Shown here: piece by piece, positions 33,946 to 43,966 of the stretch | How positions within the stretch are numbered: position 1 is the stretch's first letter | Layout of the letters: each line of letters opens with the position of its first letter | DNA from: Saprospiraceae bacterium | GTDB taxonomy: Bacteria; Bacteroidota; Bacteroidia; Chitinophagales; Saprospiraceae | DNA: 64,000 nt | Assembly: GCA_016715985.1 (NCBI GenBank) | Contig: JADJXD010000001.1 | Location: 124,001 to 188,000, forward strand | Direction: 5' to 3' | The notes under the pieces: model-generated | What the model was told of the DNA's origin: nothing | The model's input: only the letters and a program-made list of their open reading frames with translations | The model's database searches: none | Translations under genes and position numbers: made by a program

Positions 33946-35781
33946 TCATCCCTTCACCACCTTCACTGTCCTGATCAATCTCCCTTTGTCCGTAATACGT
34001 CCGACGTACATTCCTTCAGATAGCCTGCTCATGTCCACATTATTCTGTCCGTACCAGATACGCTGAGTGTGTACCTGTCTGCCTGTCATGTCATACAAAA
34101 ATATCTGCCCGTATTCAGGGACGTACTCTCCCAGTGTCACGAGCAGAAAGTCCACTACCGGATTGGGGTAGAGAGAGATGTCTGCTACTGCGGATGGCTC
34201 CGGAGTGTCATCGCTGCTGCTGGTACCGATGGTAACGGTACGGCATGTGGTGTTGCTGCTGTTTTCATTGCTGACGGTGAGACATACATTGTAAGTACCG
34301 TTTTGTGTATATCGATGGAACGGATATCTATCTGCAACTTTCGGACTGCTATCCCCAAAGTCCCAACTCCAGGTCTCCGGTCTGAAATAACTCAGGTCTG
34401 TAAAGCGGATACGGAGATAATCCAGTGTATCAGGCTCATAGCGGAACTTCGCCACAGGGTGATTGTCAAGTCCGAGTGTATCGCAGGGGGAGCCGTCTAA
34501 TGGGCCAAGACGGAAATTGGGAAGATTTGGTATCGTTCTGGTGAATCTTGTAGGCATCACGATGGAATGTTGCAGCACATCGCATGCCTTTCCTTTTTCA
34601 TGGGGATTGGCTATGACTCCAAGATATTTTTGGGTCGCAGATGTTGGCACAACGTAAATCCGACCATCCGGCCCCAATAACATCCAACAAAAATTAACGG
34701 AATATTCAATAGATACATTGGGAATGGAAAAATAAAATCCATCAAATACCGCAACCACCTGCTCATTTATCATCTCGCCATCAGATATTTCATACTGAAA
34801 AATATTATCACGATTTCCTACATAAAGATATCTGCTATCTGCAGAAAATGACACACCCCCTGTAAGTGCTAGACTTGGAAAAACTTTTCCTGTGAGTTTA
34901 GATATTGTTCCATCACATCTGTCGAAAGTTGCAAAAGCAACATATCCTCCGGTTAATGTAAATGATGAAAATATATACCATGCTAAATATTTGCCATCCG
35001 GCGAAATACATATTTGTCCGTGACCTGTTCTATCATCCAGCCCACTTTCAATCGTTCCGTAATAATGGATACCATATTGATTTATTAAAAAACGTTGTAT
35101 TTTTGTGTTATTCTTATTCAAGTTTATCACCCACCAATCTTTGCCATTTGCATGTCTGATGGCATAAATTGCAAATACCAGAGTATCTTCAATTAATATA
35201 TGATCTTTAACTATTAACTTACCATTAGGATTTTCAGAATTAATTACAAATTTACTATATGCGATTTTATCCACCACATTTGTACAATAATTATAGTTAT
35301 TGTATAAAATGTAATACTCATCACCGACTGGTAATATAACAACACGTTGATGACCTAACAATCCACCGGGTATTGACATATTACTGTCTCCAAAGTTATT
35401 ATACTCCCATTCATTACACTGACTATTATTTGTCACTTCAAAATAATTAATTGTATCCGTTATCGCCTGATGATTTCCGTTGTATAATACCTGTCCATTT
35501 GAATATGCCATTAACTTTCCGTTCTGATCACAGATACTTGCATTAGCTCCTGCCATATCTATGACTCTGTTCGGATCATAATAAATTTTTACAGGATCAA
35601 AATTAAAATCTATATTAGATGCACCCAACGTGGTATCTGCTCTGCGGTCAGGAAGGATTATGTCAAAAGGTTCATCTCCCCATAACCATATAAAGTCTTC
35701 TTTTTGAGCATTTATTATAGTTATAGTAAACATCAAAAATAAAAATGGTATGATGCTTTTTTTTTGTTTCATGTTTTCCAA
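33946..35781 (-). CDS. Secreted propeller-like/PKD protein with T9SS type A sorting domain
   Basis: A 611-residue protein. Signal peptide KKSIIPFLFLMFTITIINAQ; a body of WD40/propeller-like strands (HGQICISPDGKYLAWY, GVSFSADSRYLYVGNRD, LLGPDGRIYVVP); one PKD domain around 440-520 (WSWDFGDSSPKVADRYPFHRY, GTYNVCLTVSNE); and a C-terminal type A sorting domain (ISLYPNPVVDFLLV ... GQNNVDMSRLSEGMYVGRI ... VKVVKG). It should be exported by the type IX system and cleaved or attached at the surface. Function unknown. Its last codons are part of a 43-base duplication. Confidence 0.88.
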   Translation of the reverse strand: MENMKQKKSIIPFLFLMFTITIINAQKEDFIWLWGDEPFDIILPDRRADTTLGASNIDFNFDPVKIYYDPNRVIDMAGANASICDQNGKLMAYSNGQVLYNGNHQAITDTINYFEVTNNSQCNEWEYNNFGDSNMSIPGGLLGHQRVVILPVGDEYYILYNNYNYCTNVVDKIAYSKFVINSENPNGKLIVKDHILIEDTLVFAIYAIRHANGKDWWVINLNKNNTKIQRFLINQYGIHYYGTIESGLDDRTGHGQICISPDGKYLAWYIFSSFTLTGGYVAFATFDRCDGTISKLTGKVFPSLALTGGVSFSADSRYLYVGNRDNIFQYEISDGEMINEQVVAVFDGFYFSIPNVSIEYSVNFCWMLLGPDGRIYVVPTSATQKYLGVIANPHEKGKACDVLQHSIVMPTRFTRTIPNLPNFRLGPLDGSPCDTLGLDNHPVAKFRYEPDTLDYLRIRFTDLSYFRPETWSWDFGDSSPKVADRYPFHRYTQNGTYNVCLTVSNENSSNTTCRTVTIGTSSSDDTPEPSAVADISLYPNPVVDFLLVTLGEYVPEYGQIFLYDMTGRQVHTQRIWYGQNNVDMSRLSEGMYVGRITDKGRLIRTVKVVKG

Positions 35782-35833
35782 AATTTTATAGAGGGAGAAT
35801 ATTACATTCCTCCCTCTATTATTTTTATAAATT

Positions 35834-38800
35834 CTATTTTAATATCTGAAATTTGCCATTAGCAATTTTTGTTTTTTCAGAATAAACAGAAAAGAAATAA
35901 ATACCTGAAATTTCATTTTGAAAATCAATATGAATTAAAGTATTGTTATTTTCTAGTAAAGGCTTGTTCAATATTTCAATACCCATACTATTGAATACCA
36001 CAAATCTAGTGGCATTGAATGAAGATGGAATTTCTACAGACACAATACCAGAAGATGGATTAGGCTGCACTAAAACAACATTAACATTTTCAGACTTTTT
36101 ATTTCTGGGTGTTGGTTCGGCACAATGGATGTCAGGATCGCTCTCATAGTATTCATTCATTGTTGATGACAGAATAGATTGAGCTTCAAAAACAGCCTGA
36201 CCTTTTTCAAATGGACACATTTGAGCAATTACTCTCAATTCTTCCCATTCAGTGGATGTAATTTGATCTTTTCCATTTGCCAAAATTTTACCATAAATTT
36301 CCCAAACAACTTTCCTTTCTTTCATGAATTCAAAAACATCCGGCAAAGACAACGTGTTTAAGATAAAATTTTGTGCATTCAGAATTTCTGAATCTTTGAT
36401 CTCAGATGCTATTCTATACCACTCATCATATTGGATCCACAATTGATGATATTGATCGAGTAATGAATTAGATATCGTATCACCGTCAAATGGAGATTGA
36501 CCTATCATTTCTATATTTGATTGTATTTGTGAAACTAAACTATCAACAGTGTTTAATCTAACACGACTAATCCTTATAATGTTATCTTTTTCTTTCTCAG
36601 ATTCATGCCAATCTATCAGATCAATCAGGTCATTCCAGGGAATGGAACAATCTGCCCAGAAAAAAGGACCGTATTTATCTATATTATCTAACAAAAACAT
36701 TGTATAGACATATCTGGTCTGATCGGGGTACAAATTGTCCGGACTCTCTGCAAAAGCAATACCATCATAATATTGAGCTAATATCTGATGACAATCCGGT
36801 CTGACAGGGTCACCGATTGGGTCCGGTTCAGGGTCAGGATTGATGGTAGGATCAGGATTAGAATCAGGTGAAATGTTATATGGTGTGATACCGCAATCCG
36901 GAACTTGTAAACAAGTCCGGGAAAAACCTACTTGACGAAACCATTCTGTTGCAATAATGGTTGGTTGTATACTTTGAGGAGTACTACCAATCAGTGCATC
37001 AACAATGAATTGATTTGCTTGAGCTACCTCTATTGTTCCATTTGAAAGTTGAGCCCAGTTTCCGGCACCAGTCCAGATGTTGCCGGCATTTAATTGTTTT
37101 CCTATATTTCCCTGTAACAATAATCCATTGAGATTATTCTGTCTGAGTGATGCCAATGATTCACCCACAAACACAAAAGAAGGTATAGTACTGGAGAAAG
37201 ATACATCATTACAACAATAACCATTGTCACTTGAACTGAACACAGTAAACCCTAACGGATTATTAGGAATAATATTCTTTCTAAAAAGACATTTTGACGT
37301 ACCCCTCAACTCAAACATCCTTGAGCCTAAAGAATTTGTTGCACTGAAGAATTCATTATCGATAAAATCAATCAAACTGCAATTGTGTACTGCGACGCAC
37401 CTATCTTGATATGCAGTGAGTAAGTTAAATCTAAATTCATTTTTGGTTACGATTGATTTGTTACGGACACCAATCAGCCAAATACTTCTGAATCTCTGTC
37501 CTTCTGTAAAGAAGTCATTATCGGTAACAGTCATTTCAGATAAATTAGTATTAACATGAAGACCAACACCTTCCAGATAATCAAACCTATTATGCTCACT
37601 TAAAATCAGTCGTGATTGAGCATGATTCTGCAGGTAAACTCCTTTGGGAAAAAGGTCTCCGTTTGAATCATAGAATTGTAGTCTTCTTGAATAGAATGTA
37701 TTGTTTCGAATTCGAATTTGTGAACTTAAACCCTGATCAAGATTTACGCCAATTTCAAGGTTGGATAAATTAGAATTGAAAATTTCTGTGACAGCCCCTG
37801 CATTGGAAACCATTATTCCGGTAGAGTGAAAAAACTCTGTATCTTCAAACAATGCTCCTGACACACTTAGATTAGATTTATTTGCTATAATTCCTGTACT
37901 TAGGTTTATAAATCTATTTTGCATAACTGAATTTGTTTCAACGAGAAGTAAAGTTAAATCACTTACTGAAATGCCTGCCAAACTTCTCGCATTCCACTCA
38001 GGTTGATTGGGATATGCTTGTAACATATTATCAGTGCTTTCAAAAAGGCAAGATTGAAAGCCAGTAGAAATAGTTTTTAGCTGGCCAGGAGCAACATAAA
38101 CACTTATGTAATTATCTATAAAATTTGAATTTTCAGCAAATATGGCTCTTCCGTTTCCTGCTTCTATTGCTTTGTATGCATCCCTTATAGTTGTACCTCT
38201 CAAACCAATACCTGATCCAAAAATATTGTATGGACTGTAATTTGAACCAGACAATACTATTCCTTTCCACATTACATCACAAGCTGTCAATTCTGATTCG
38301 ATAAACCAATGAGACCCCCAAGCACCAAAATCATTGATCTGAATGGTTGATCCGGGACCACAATACCAGGTTGTATTTGTAAAAAATACCTGCTGAACAT
38401 CAATAATCAATGTACCTTGTAATGAAATGCATAAGTTCTCAATGTTGTGTGCTCCATACCATGAAGTATAAGGCAAAACTGGATTTGCACCACTTACCAA
38501 ATTGCTTAGAAATGTTACCGAATTGATATCTGTACCAATTGAAATGCAACCGGACTGATTGGTACATGATGAAGATGGTTCTGGGCAATTAATTATAATC
38601 TTCTTATTACTTTCCTTTAGATTTCCACAATTGTCTTGAACCGTATGCGTTATTGTATAAGTGCCATTAAAACCGTAAGTGTGTACAAGGGGAAATTGTT
38701 CGGTACTTATGTTTCCATCTCCAAAATCCCATACATGTGTTTGATGGTTATTTGTTTCTGTAGGTATTACAAGTACTTCATTACATGGGTCAATAATAGT

Positions 38801-40690
38801 GGTGAAATCCGAATTTGTAGCACAATTGACAACTCTGACAGCAATATTGTCAAATTGGATTGAACCTGATTTACTTATTAACATTAGGTAATTTACTGGC
38901 ACATTAATTTCAGACATATCCAAATCCAAATTAAAAGGCAGCATTTGGGTCGGAGTATAACTTACAGGGAACTCTCCTAAACAAACTGACTCAAAAATAG
39001 TCCCGTCACCACATGTTGTAGGTACGCCACAGATTCTATTAATACCCCGGTCATTAATATCGCAGGGTGGGTATTCAATTCCCCAAATTTCAACAATTGA
39101 ATTACCAGTATTTACATAATTATTTCCTATATCCATTAACAATTCCAATTGGCATGCTTGGTAAGGAGCCTGATCAAGTTTAAATACTAAAGCTTCATTT
39201 TCAGCTCCTAAATTAACTACATTTCCTTGACTAGGGAATATTACATCGAATATATCAGGAGTATTATTACATCCATAAGGAGTATTTTCAAAATAGAATG
39301 GATATCCAAAGAGAAAATTATTACCGTTGGGCAAATTGTTAAAATTATTATAACATAGAACGTTATTGCATTCATCCAGAGGGGTGAATTCACAATAACA
39401 CGTTGGATCGAAATAGACACTATAATCTAATCCAAATATTTTACAATTATTATTTGGTAAATCCATTTTATATTGTACGAATATTTTACCGTCAATAAAA
39501 TTGTTTGGATTCTGAATTTGTACACTATTAGGAGTTAAATTTACCGTGAAGAATGAAGAACTTACATCAAAAACCGACACTGAAGAACTTGAATGTACAA
39601 AACAAAGTAGGTCATTAAAAGATATAGTTGGTGACTCTCCTTTACAATAATGATAAGAATTTGAGCAACATCCTGAATATTCACTACATGATCTAGTAAA
39701 AGCATGAGCAAAATAATTTGGCACCGCAAATGGGCTGTTTGGGCAATTTGTCGTGTTAAGTCCTATATCACACAAAATTTGTACTTCATTTGGTTGAATA
39801 AATTTTCTGGATCCCATCTCAAAAGATTCATGCATTAAGTTATTTGAACCTTCGAGATGTGCAATAGTTGAAACTGCATTATTTTGACTCCCGATGGTTA
39901 AGTCACATTCTCCTGTGGTGGCGTTACAGCCAGCAAAAGAAGATGTATAACAACTACTTCCACAATTATTGTTTAATATACTTGTGCCATTTTCTTTGAA
40001 TAACAAATCATAATCCGTGATATAGTTTGGCTCAGAAATTCTGGGATGAAACGCAATGATATGCATAGCTTCATGCATGATCACAGTATAAAGATCAATC
40101 AGTGAACTTGGACAGTTCATTGGATAATTACTGAAGTAGTTAAAATTTCTATTCAAAACTATTTGCCCATCGAATGGAACATAAATATGATTTTGAAAAT
40201 TTATTCCGTTTAACTTCAAATAAACAGAAGAATGTGAAATCAAACTTGTATTAGGAATAAAACATGGAAAACCAGTCCAAGGATAAAAAAAAGGTGTTCC
40301 TGTTGCTATGACTTCGGGATCTTCGGGAAAACTTTCAACCGTCTTAAATTCAATAATAATATTACTATTTGAAATTGGAGAGCCACATGAATTGGTTAGT
40401 TGTCTTTGAGAAATCAGATTGGAAATTTCAGTAAACACAGTGGCACATAAATCTATTTCTTCTTGACTATAATCGTCACTAAAAACTAAGGTGAAATAAG
40501 CCGCTTGGACTGTTGTAGTACTCACTGGAAAGTTCTGCCCATTTGAATAAAGATCATAACTATTGCCAAACCTATCATAGTAGATCGAGTCAGGGTGTGT
40601 AGATGTGGCTTGATGGAATGGTGCTTCACCACAAAAGCTTCCTTGTCCCCGCACAACATCCGCCAACCCCATCATAGTCAAAATTGACAT
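35834..40690 (-). CDS. Giant T9SS cargo: zincin-like, PKD and beta-helix regions, type A sorting domain
   Basis: A protein of at least 1618 residues. Region 60-320 holds HEAMHIIAFH (His206-Glu-x-x-His210, His215), a zinc-metallopeptidase-like motif; a PKD unit lies near 650 (VWDFGDGNISTEQFPLVHTY); 760-1230 resembles right-handed beta-helix repeats (GIGLRGTTIRDAYKAIEAGN, NSNFIDNYISVYVAPG); a proline/aspartate-rich linker (DSNPDPTINPDPEPDPIGDP) precedes a helical part; the end (NVVLVQPNPSSGIVSVEIP ... GIYFFSVYS) is a type A sorting tail. The only ATG in the present frame, 40690, gives a poor signal peptide. A better start, ATG 40799 (MKNKLIKK...), is separated by seven heptamers and is out of frame by one base, suggesting repeat-controlled expression. 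Confidence 0.85.
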   Translation of the reverse strand: MSILTMMGLADVVRGQGSFCGEAPFHQATSTHPDSIYYDRFGNSYDLYSNGQNFPVSTTTVQAAYFTLVFSDDYSQEEIDLCATVFTEISNLISQRQLTNSCGSPISNSNIIIEFKTVESFPEDPEVIATGTPFFYPWTGFPCFIPNTSLISHSSVYLKLNGINFQNHIYVPFDGQIVLNRNFNYFSNYPMNCPSSLIDLYTVIMHEAMHIIAFHPRISEPNYITDYDLLFKENGTSILNNNCGSSCYTSSFAGCNATTGECDLTIGSQNNAVSTIAHLEGSNNLMHESFEMGSRKFIQPNEVQILCDIGLNTTNCPNSPFAVPNYFAHAFTRSCSEYSGCCSNSYHYCKGESPTISFNDLLCFVHSSSSVSVFDVSSSFFTVNLTPNSVQIQNPNNFIDGKIFVQYKMDLPNNNCKIFGLDYSVYFDPTCYCEFTPLDECNNVLCYNNFNNLPNGNNFLFGYPFYFENTPYGCNNTPDIFDVIFPSQGNVVNLGAENEALVFKLDQAPYQACQLELLMDIGNNYVNTGNSIVEIWGIEYPPCDINDRGINRICGVPTTCGDGTIFESVCLGEFPVSYTPTQMLPFNLDLDMSEINVPVNYLMLISKSGSIQFDNIAVRVVNCATNSDFTTIIDPCNEVLVIPTETNNHQTHVWDFGDGNISTEQFPLVHTYGFNGTYTITHTVQDNCGNLKESNKKIIINCPEPSSSCTNQSGCISIGTDINSVTFLSNLVSGANPVLPYTSWYGAHNIENLCISLQGTLIIDVQQVFFTNTTWYCGPGSTIQINDFGAWGSHWFIESELTACDVMWKGIVLSGSNYSPYNIFGSGIGLRGTTIRDAYKAIEAGNGRAIFAENSNFIDNYISVYVAPGQLKTISTGFQSCLFESTDNMLQAYPNQPEWNARSLAGISVSDLTLLLVETNSVMQNRFINLSTGIIANKSNLSVSGALFEDTEFFHSTGIMVSNAGAVTEIFNSNLSNLEIGVNLDQGLSSQIRIRNNTFYSRRLQFYDSNGDLFPKGVYLQNHAQSRLILSEHNRFDYLEGVGLHVNTNLSEMTVTDNDFFTEGQRFRSIWLIGVRNKSIVTKNEFRFNLLTAYQDRCVAVHNCSLIDFIDNEFFSATNSLGSRMFELRGTSKCLFRKNIIPNNPLGFTVFSSSDNGYCCNDVSFSSTIPSFVFVGESLASLRQNNLNGLLLQGNIGKQLNAGNIWTGAGNWAQLSNGTIEVAQANQFIVDALIGSTPQSIQPTIIATEWFRQVGFSRTCLQVPDCGITPYNISPDSNPDPTINPDPEPDPIGDPVRPDCHQILAQYYDGIAFAESPDNLYPDQTRYVYTMFLLDNIDKYGPFFWADCSIPWNDLIDLIDWHESEKEKDNIIRISRVRLNTVDSLVSQIQSNIEMIGQSPFDGDTISNSLLDQYHQLWIQYDEWYRIASEIKDSEILNAQNFILNTLSLPDVFEFMKERKVVWEIYGKILANGKDQITSTEWEELRVIAQMCPFEKGQAVFEAQSILSSTMNEYYESDPDIHCAEPTPRNKKSENVNVVLVQPNPSSGIVSVEIPSSFNATRFVVFNSMGIEILNKPLLENNNTLIHIDFQNEISGIYFFSVYSEKTKIANGKFQILK

Positions 40691-40721
40691 CAGAAAAATT
40701 TTTAGCTTCTTAGTCCTCCAA

Positions 40722-40775
40722 AATTCGTAATTCGTAATTCGTAATTCGTAATTCGTAATTCGTAATTCGTAATTC
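40722..40775 (-). repeat. Heptanucleotide tandem repeat (AATTCGT)x7 at the 5' end of the surface-protein gene
   Basis: Seven perfect copies of AATTCGT plus AATTC. Read on the gene's strand (ACGAATT), it encodes ELRITNY cycles without stops in the frame of ATG 40799. Seven is not a multiple of three, so each gain or loss of a unit shifts the frame. Confidence 0.9.
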
Positions 40776-41398
40776 TTTTTTAATTAATTTGTTTTTCATT
40801 GTAAAAAATTTTGTTTCGATCAGCTTTCTGCACAGATGAATAGTTTTCATTTCTTCAGAGTTTGATTAAATTTTCATATCACATAAAATAGTGGTTGCAT
40901 GCAGAGAAGTGATGAAATTTTAATATAGAGTTTGTTTAAATTTTCATGTTTGTGCGAAAGCTTCCAAATTTAATTTTAGTCAAGGCATATTTTGCAGTCG
41001 TAGCCGGCAGCTACGACGAAAAATATAACGCTGGATAAAAGAAAATTTGACGCTTGTAGTCAAATGATGGAATTTTAAACATGCTCTCAACTCATAGCTA
41101 GCATCGGTAATTGAAATGTCCGCTTTAACTTCGCATTGGCACAATCTGTTTTAATAAATAAAATAATATCAAAACAAACGTACGACATATTTTTTATTAC
41201 CGGAATAAAAATTCTTCTGTTTTTTTACATATTTATATCTTCCAGACGACATTTACCATAAAAAGGTTAGGATTATTTTTAAATGATTAATGGTTAATTG
41301 TTAATTGGATCATCGCATAAACCATCGACTTTATAAACCTTATCAACCATCAACCTTATAAACAACTCTTACAAACCCGCAAAACCCGCAATTCCCCA
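40776..41398. other. AT-rich gap upstream of the surface-protein gene
   Basis: Apart from the putative upstream start at 40799 I see no gene. Two direct copies of GAGTTTGnTTAAATTTTCAT (40858-40877 and 40927-40946) lie here, and short TTATAAACCTTATCAACC-type repeats (41310-41385) similar to 33505-33525. Confidence 0.5.
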
Positions 41399-42268
41399 TC
41401 AATACGTAGTCGTCATATTTTCATGTACACAAATGATAAAGTCTGCCTTTCCTATAACATCCTTATCAAGTTTCTTTAGTTCTTTCTGAGTGTGGACGGA
41501 GATCGTGGTATATTTTAAATCAGGTCTGTCATTCTTCAGGTACCAAAGGATACCTTCATAATTGTCCGAGTGATAAGCACCATTATAATGTATAAACAGG
41601 CTGCCGGCGTGATAATTTTTCAGTATATTGTGTGCCATGGTGGCATCTTTGATAGCCTGCGCTTTGGGGAAATTTTCATTGGCATGATCGGCCATCATTG
41701 TCAGCATGTTTTTGTAGCCCGGCAAATCAGGATCATATTCTATCGGGAGGGGAGCTATCCACAATTTTTCCGGTTCAGGAAGGGAATCGAGTGATTCAAA
41801 ACCACCCCTATATACTTTGCTGGCATATTTTCTCGGAATGTTGGTTCCTACGAAATTTAGATTATGCTTTTTGGCAAGATCCACCAATGGTTTATAATCT
41901 GTTTTATAATTATTCCATAACCTTGCGGTAGAATCAAGGCCCTTCTGATCAATTTCTCCGGCTAAATATTTATTCAATGCTGCCTGATTATCTGTTTCTA
42001 TCATCTCAGCACCCAGAATAAGCTTTCTTTTTCCTTTCATGGTATCGGTCACTTCATACTGAAGCCAATGCACAATCGGGTTGTTGTGCAATTCACCAAA
42101 AAGCAAAACATCTGACTTCTCAAGTGCCTTTAACATTTTTTCGTAAGACACTTTTTTGCCTTTTTTATCAAATAACTGATAGGCGGGCATCGATTGGGAC
42201 TGCAATAATGGCAAAAAAGAACAAGCAAATAATATACTAAAACAAATCTTTCTGATTGTGACTTTCAT
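41399..42268 (-). CDS. ChaN/Tiki-type haem-binding-uptake family protein
   Basis: A 289-residue secreted protein (signal ICFSILFACSFLPLLQSQ). DVLLFGELHNNPIVHWLQYE is the signature of the ChaN/PF04187 family, followed by LILGAEMIETDNQAALNKYL and KHNLNFVGTNIPRKYA; MAHNILKNYHAGSLFIHYNGAYHSD completes the core. ChaN binds haem in Campylobacter, and the fold is shared with Tiki/TraB proteases, so either haem handling or proteolysis is possible. No haem-uptake genes are adjacent. Confidence 0.85.
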   Translation of the reverse strand: MKVTIRKICFSILFACSFLPLLQSQSMPAYQLFDKKGKKVSYEKMLKALEKSDVLLFGELHNNPIVHWLQYEVTDTMKGKRKLILGAEMIETDNQAALNKYLAGEIDQKGLDSTARLWNNYKTDYKPLVDLAKKHNLNFVGTNIPRKYASKVYRGGFESLDSLPEPEKLWIAPLPIEYDPDLPGYKNMLTMMADHANENFPKAQAIKDATMAHNILKNYHAGSLFIHYNGAYHSDNYEGILWYLKNDRPDLKYTTISVHTQKELKKLDKDVIGKADFIICVHENMTTTY

Positions 42269-42415
42269 TTTTATAATTTATCGTTAAAAGTAAATCTGAA
42301 AATTTCAGACGATTAATAAAACAAATTGCACTGATCTTTTCAAATTAGGTATACTATTTAAATCAGAAAAGGCATTCACTAATAAATGGTTACTAAAAAA
42401 GTGAATGAAAAGATA

Positions 42416-42455
42416 CATCCCACAACCCTCAATCCCTAAAGGGACGACCTGCTCA
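42416..42455 (+). repeat. Dispersed palindromic repeat copy
   Basis: CATCCCACAACCCTCAATC then CCTAAAGGGACGACCTGCTCA; near-identical, in reverse orientation, to 14763-14806. Confidence 0.7.
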
Positions 42456-42527
42456 CTTTCAGATAATTAGCAAAAAAGTGTAATTTGTCGTACACCCAAA
42501 ATAATATAGAGTCCAAAAGTACAATTA

Positions 42528-43958
42528 TTATTCATTAAATCTATGTTCCAGCTCACCCCATACTTCAGGTACACATTTTTTTGAAATATCTGTCAGGTTA
42601 ATAATGGCATGTCTCATATTCTGATTTTTTCTGTGTAATAACGAAGTCACAGCATCTGACAACTTAATAACCAATTGTGGTCTGGTGATTTGATTCTCCT
42701 TATATTGAGCAATATGATACATCCAGGGAATAGTAGGTGTATAATTCGGGCTGATCTGATATTTTACATCTTTATCTCCTAATGAATATTGTTTATAAAT
42801 TTTTATGAGTTTTCTGAAATTATCCCGGTAAAGTATGACCTTTAGATAAGCAGAAAAAAACAAATGCCACCTGTACTCAAATATTTCACTCTTGTAAGCA
42901 CTAAAAAAAACATCGGCATGAGTCTCTGCCTGGCGGAGCTTCAGGGTATCAGTATAAGCCAGAATCAGATAAGATGCATGACCTATTTTATTATGAAAAT
43001 TTTGTGCAGCATTGGCTTGTTCTGCGGCTGACCGAAGCAATTCAAATGCTTTTTCAGGTTCCTTTTTTCGTAATAGAATAGCAGCGAGGTTATTGACATA
43101 ATAAAGAAAATCGTTATTTTTTTCTTTCACTGATAGATAGCCATAATACGCTGCTTTTTCAAAATCCAATATACTTGCATAATATAGCAGGTACTGGCTG
43201 TAAAAATTGGCTAAAATCCTTCTGGAATAAAACTTCCCGTTATCAAACATTGTCTCAAAATAATCAAACTGATCCTTCAGTAAATAGAATTTTCTGTAAT
43301 TATGTCCGATAAATATGAGCCGGATCCATGCCAAAAGCCGGTTATATCCATCTAATGAATCATCATGATAAACCTTTTCAAGCCATTGCTCCCAGGTTGT
43401 TGTATCTCCTGTTTTATCGAGATATTGACTGATAATATCTTCAGTAGCGTGGTGCAATTTATCATTGACGAGCCTTGCATATTCATAACTTGTGCGGTTT
43501 TTTGTCAGAAAAATATCAACCGTTTGAAAATCTTTTGTTCGTAATCTAATCTGCAGATAGTGCCTGAATATTCTGCCTAAATCATATAATTTCAGAAAGT
43601 TAAAAAAACCCGTGTCCGCAGTTTTAAACAATTTGATTAGTTCCTTTTCTCCTTCTAAAGAAATGGAATCAGTCATCACTTCATATTCCCATCTACACAA
43701 TTGATCGTAAATCCTGTCAATATCAATCGTTTCCAATTTAGTCTGACACCAGGTCTTTACATAAGAATATTTTCTTTTATCAATTGATGTATCAAATTCC
43801 TTATAATCAGAAGTTTTGACACTGTTTTCGGCAATCAATTGTAAGATAGCCTGCTTTTCTGTATCTTCAAAATGGGATAAACGGAGTAACTGTTTCGCTT
43901 CATGAGGAAACACTGAATGCGCAAAATCGCTGAATTTATTTAATCGGGACCTTATCAC
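42528..43958 (-). CDS. Uncharacterised all-alpha (TPR-like) protein
   Basis: A 476-residue cytoplasmic protein that I cannot assign. It is almost wholly helical, with pairs of helices spaced like TPR/SEL1 units in the C-terminal half (AAYYGYLSVKEKNNDFLYYVNNLAAILLRK, EPEKAFELLRSAAEQANAAQ; KLRQAETHADVFFSAY). No enzyme motif, signal or membrane segment. It begins eight bases after fabG and is probably co-transcribed. Proteins of this style occur as lineage-specific hypotheticals in Bacteroidota. Confidence 0.7.
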   Translation of the reverse strand: MIRSRLNKFSDFAHSVFPHEAKQLLRLSHFEDTEKQAILQLIAENSVKTSDYKEFDTSIDKRKYSYVKTWCQTKLETIDIDRIYDQLCRWEYEVMTDSISLEGEKELIKLFKTADTGFFNFLKLYDLGRIFRHYLQIRLRTKDFQTVDIFLTKNRTSYEYARLVNDKLHHATEDIISQYLDKTGDTTTWEQWLEKVYHDDSLDGYNRLLAWIRLIFIGHNYRKFYLLKDQFDYFETMFDNGKFYSRRILANFYSQYLLYYASILDFEKAAYYGYLSVKEKNNDFLYYVNNLAAILLRKKEPEKAFELLRSAAEQANAAQNFHNKIGHASYLILAYTDTLKLRQAETHADVFFSAYKSEIFEYRWHLFFSAYLKVILYRDNFRKLIKIYKQYSLGDKDVKYQISPNYTPTIPWMYHIAQYKENQITRPQLVIKLSDAVTSLLHRKNQNMRHAIINLTDISKKCVPEVWGELEHRFNE

Positions 43959-43966
43959 TTACTGTG

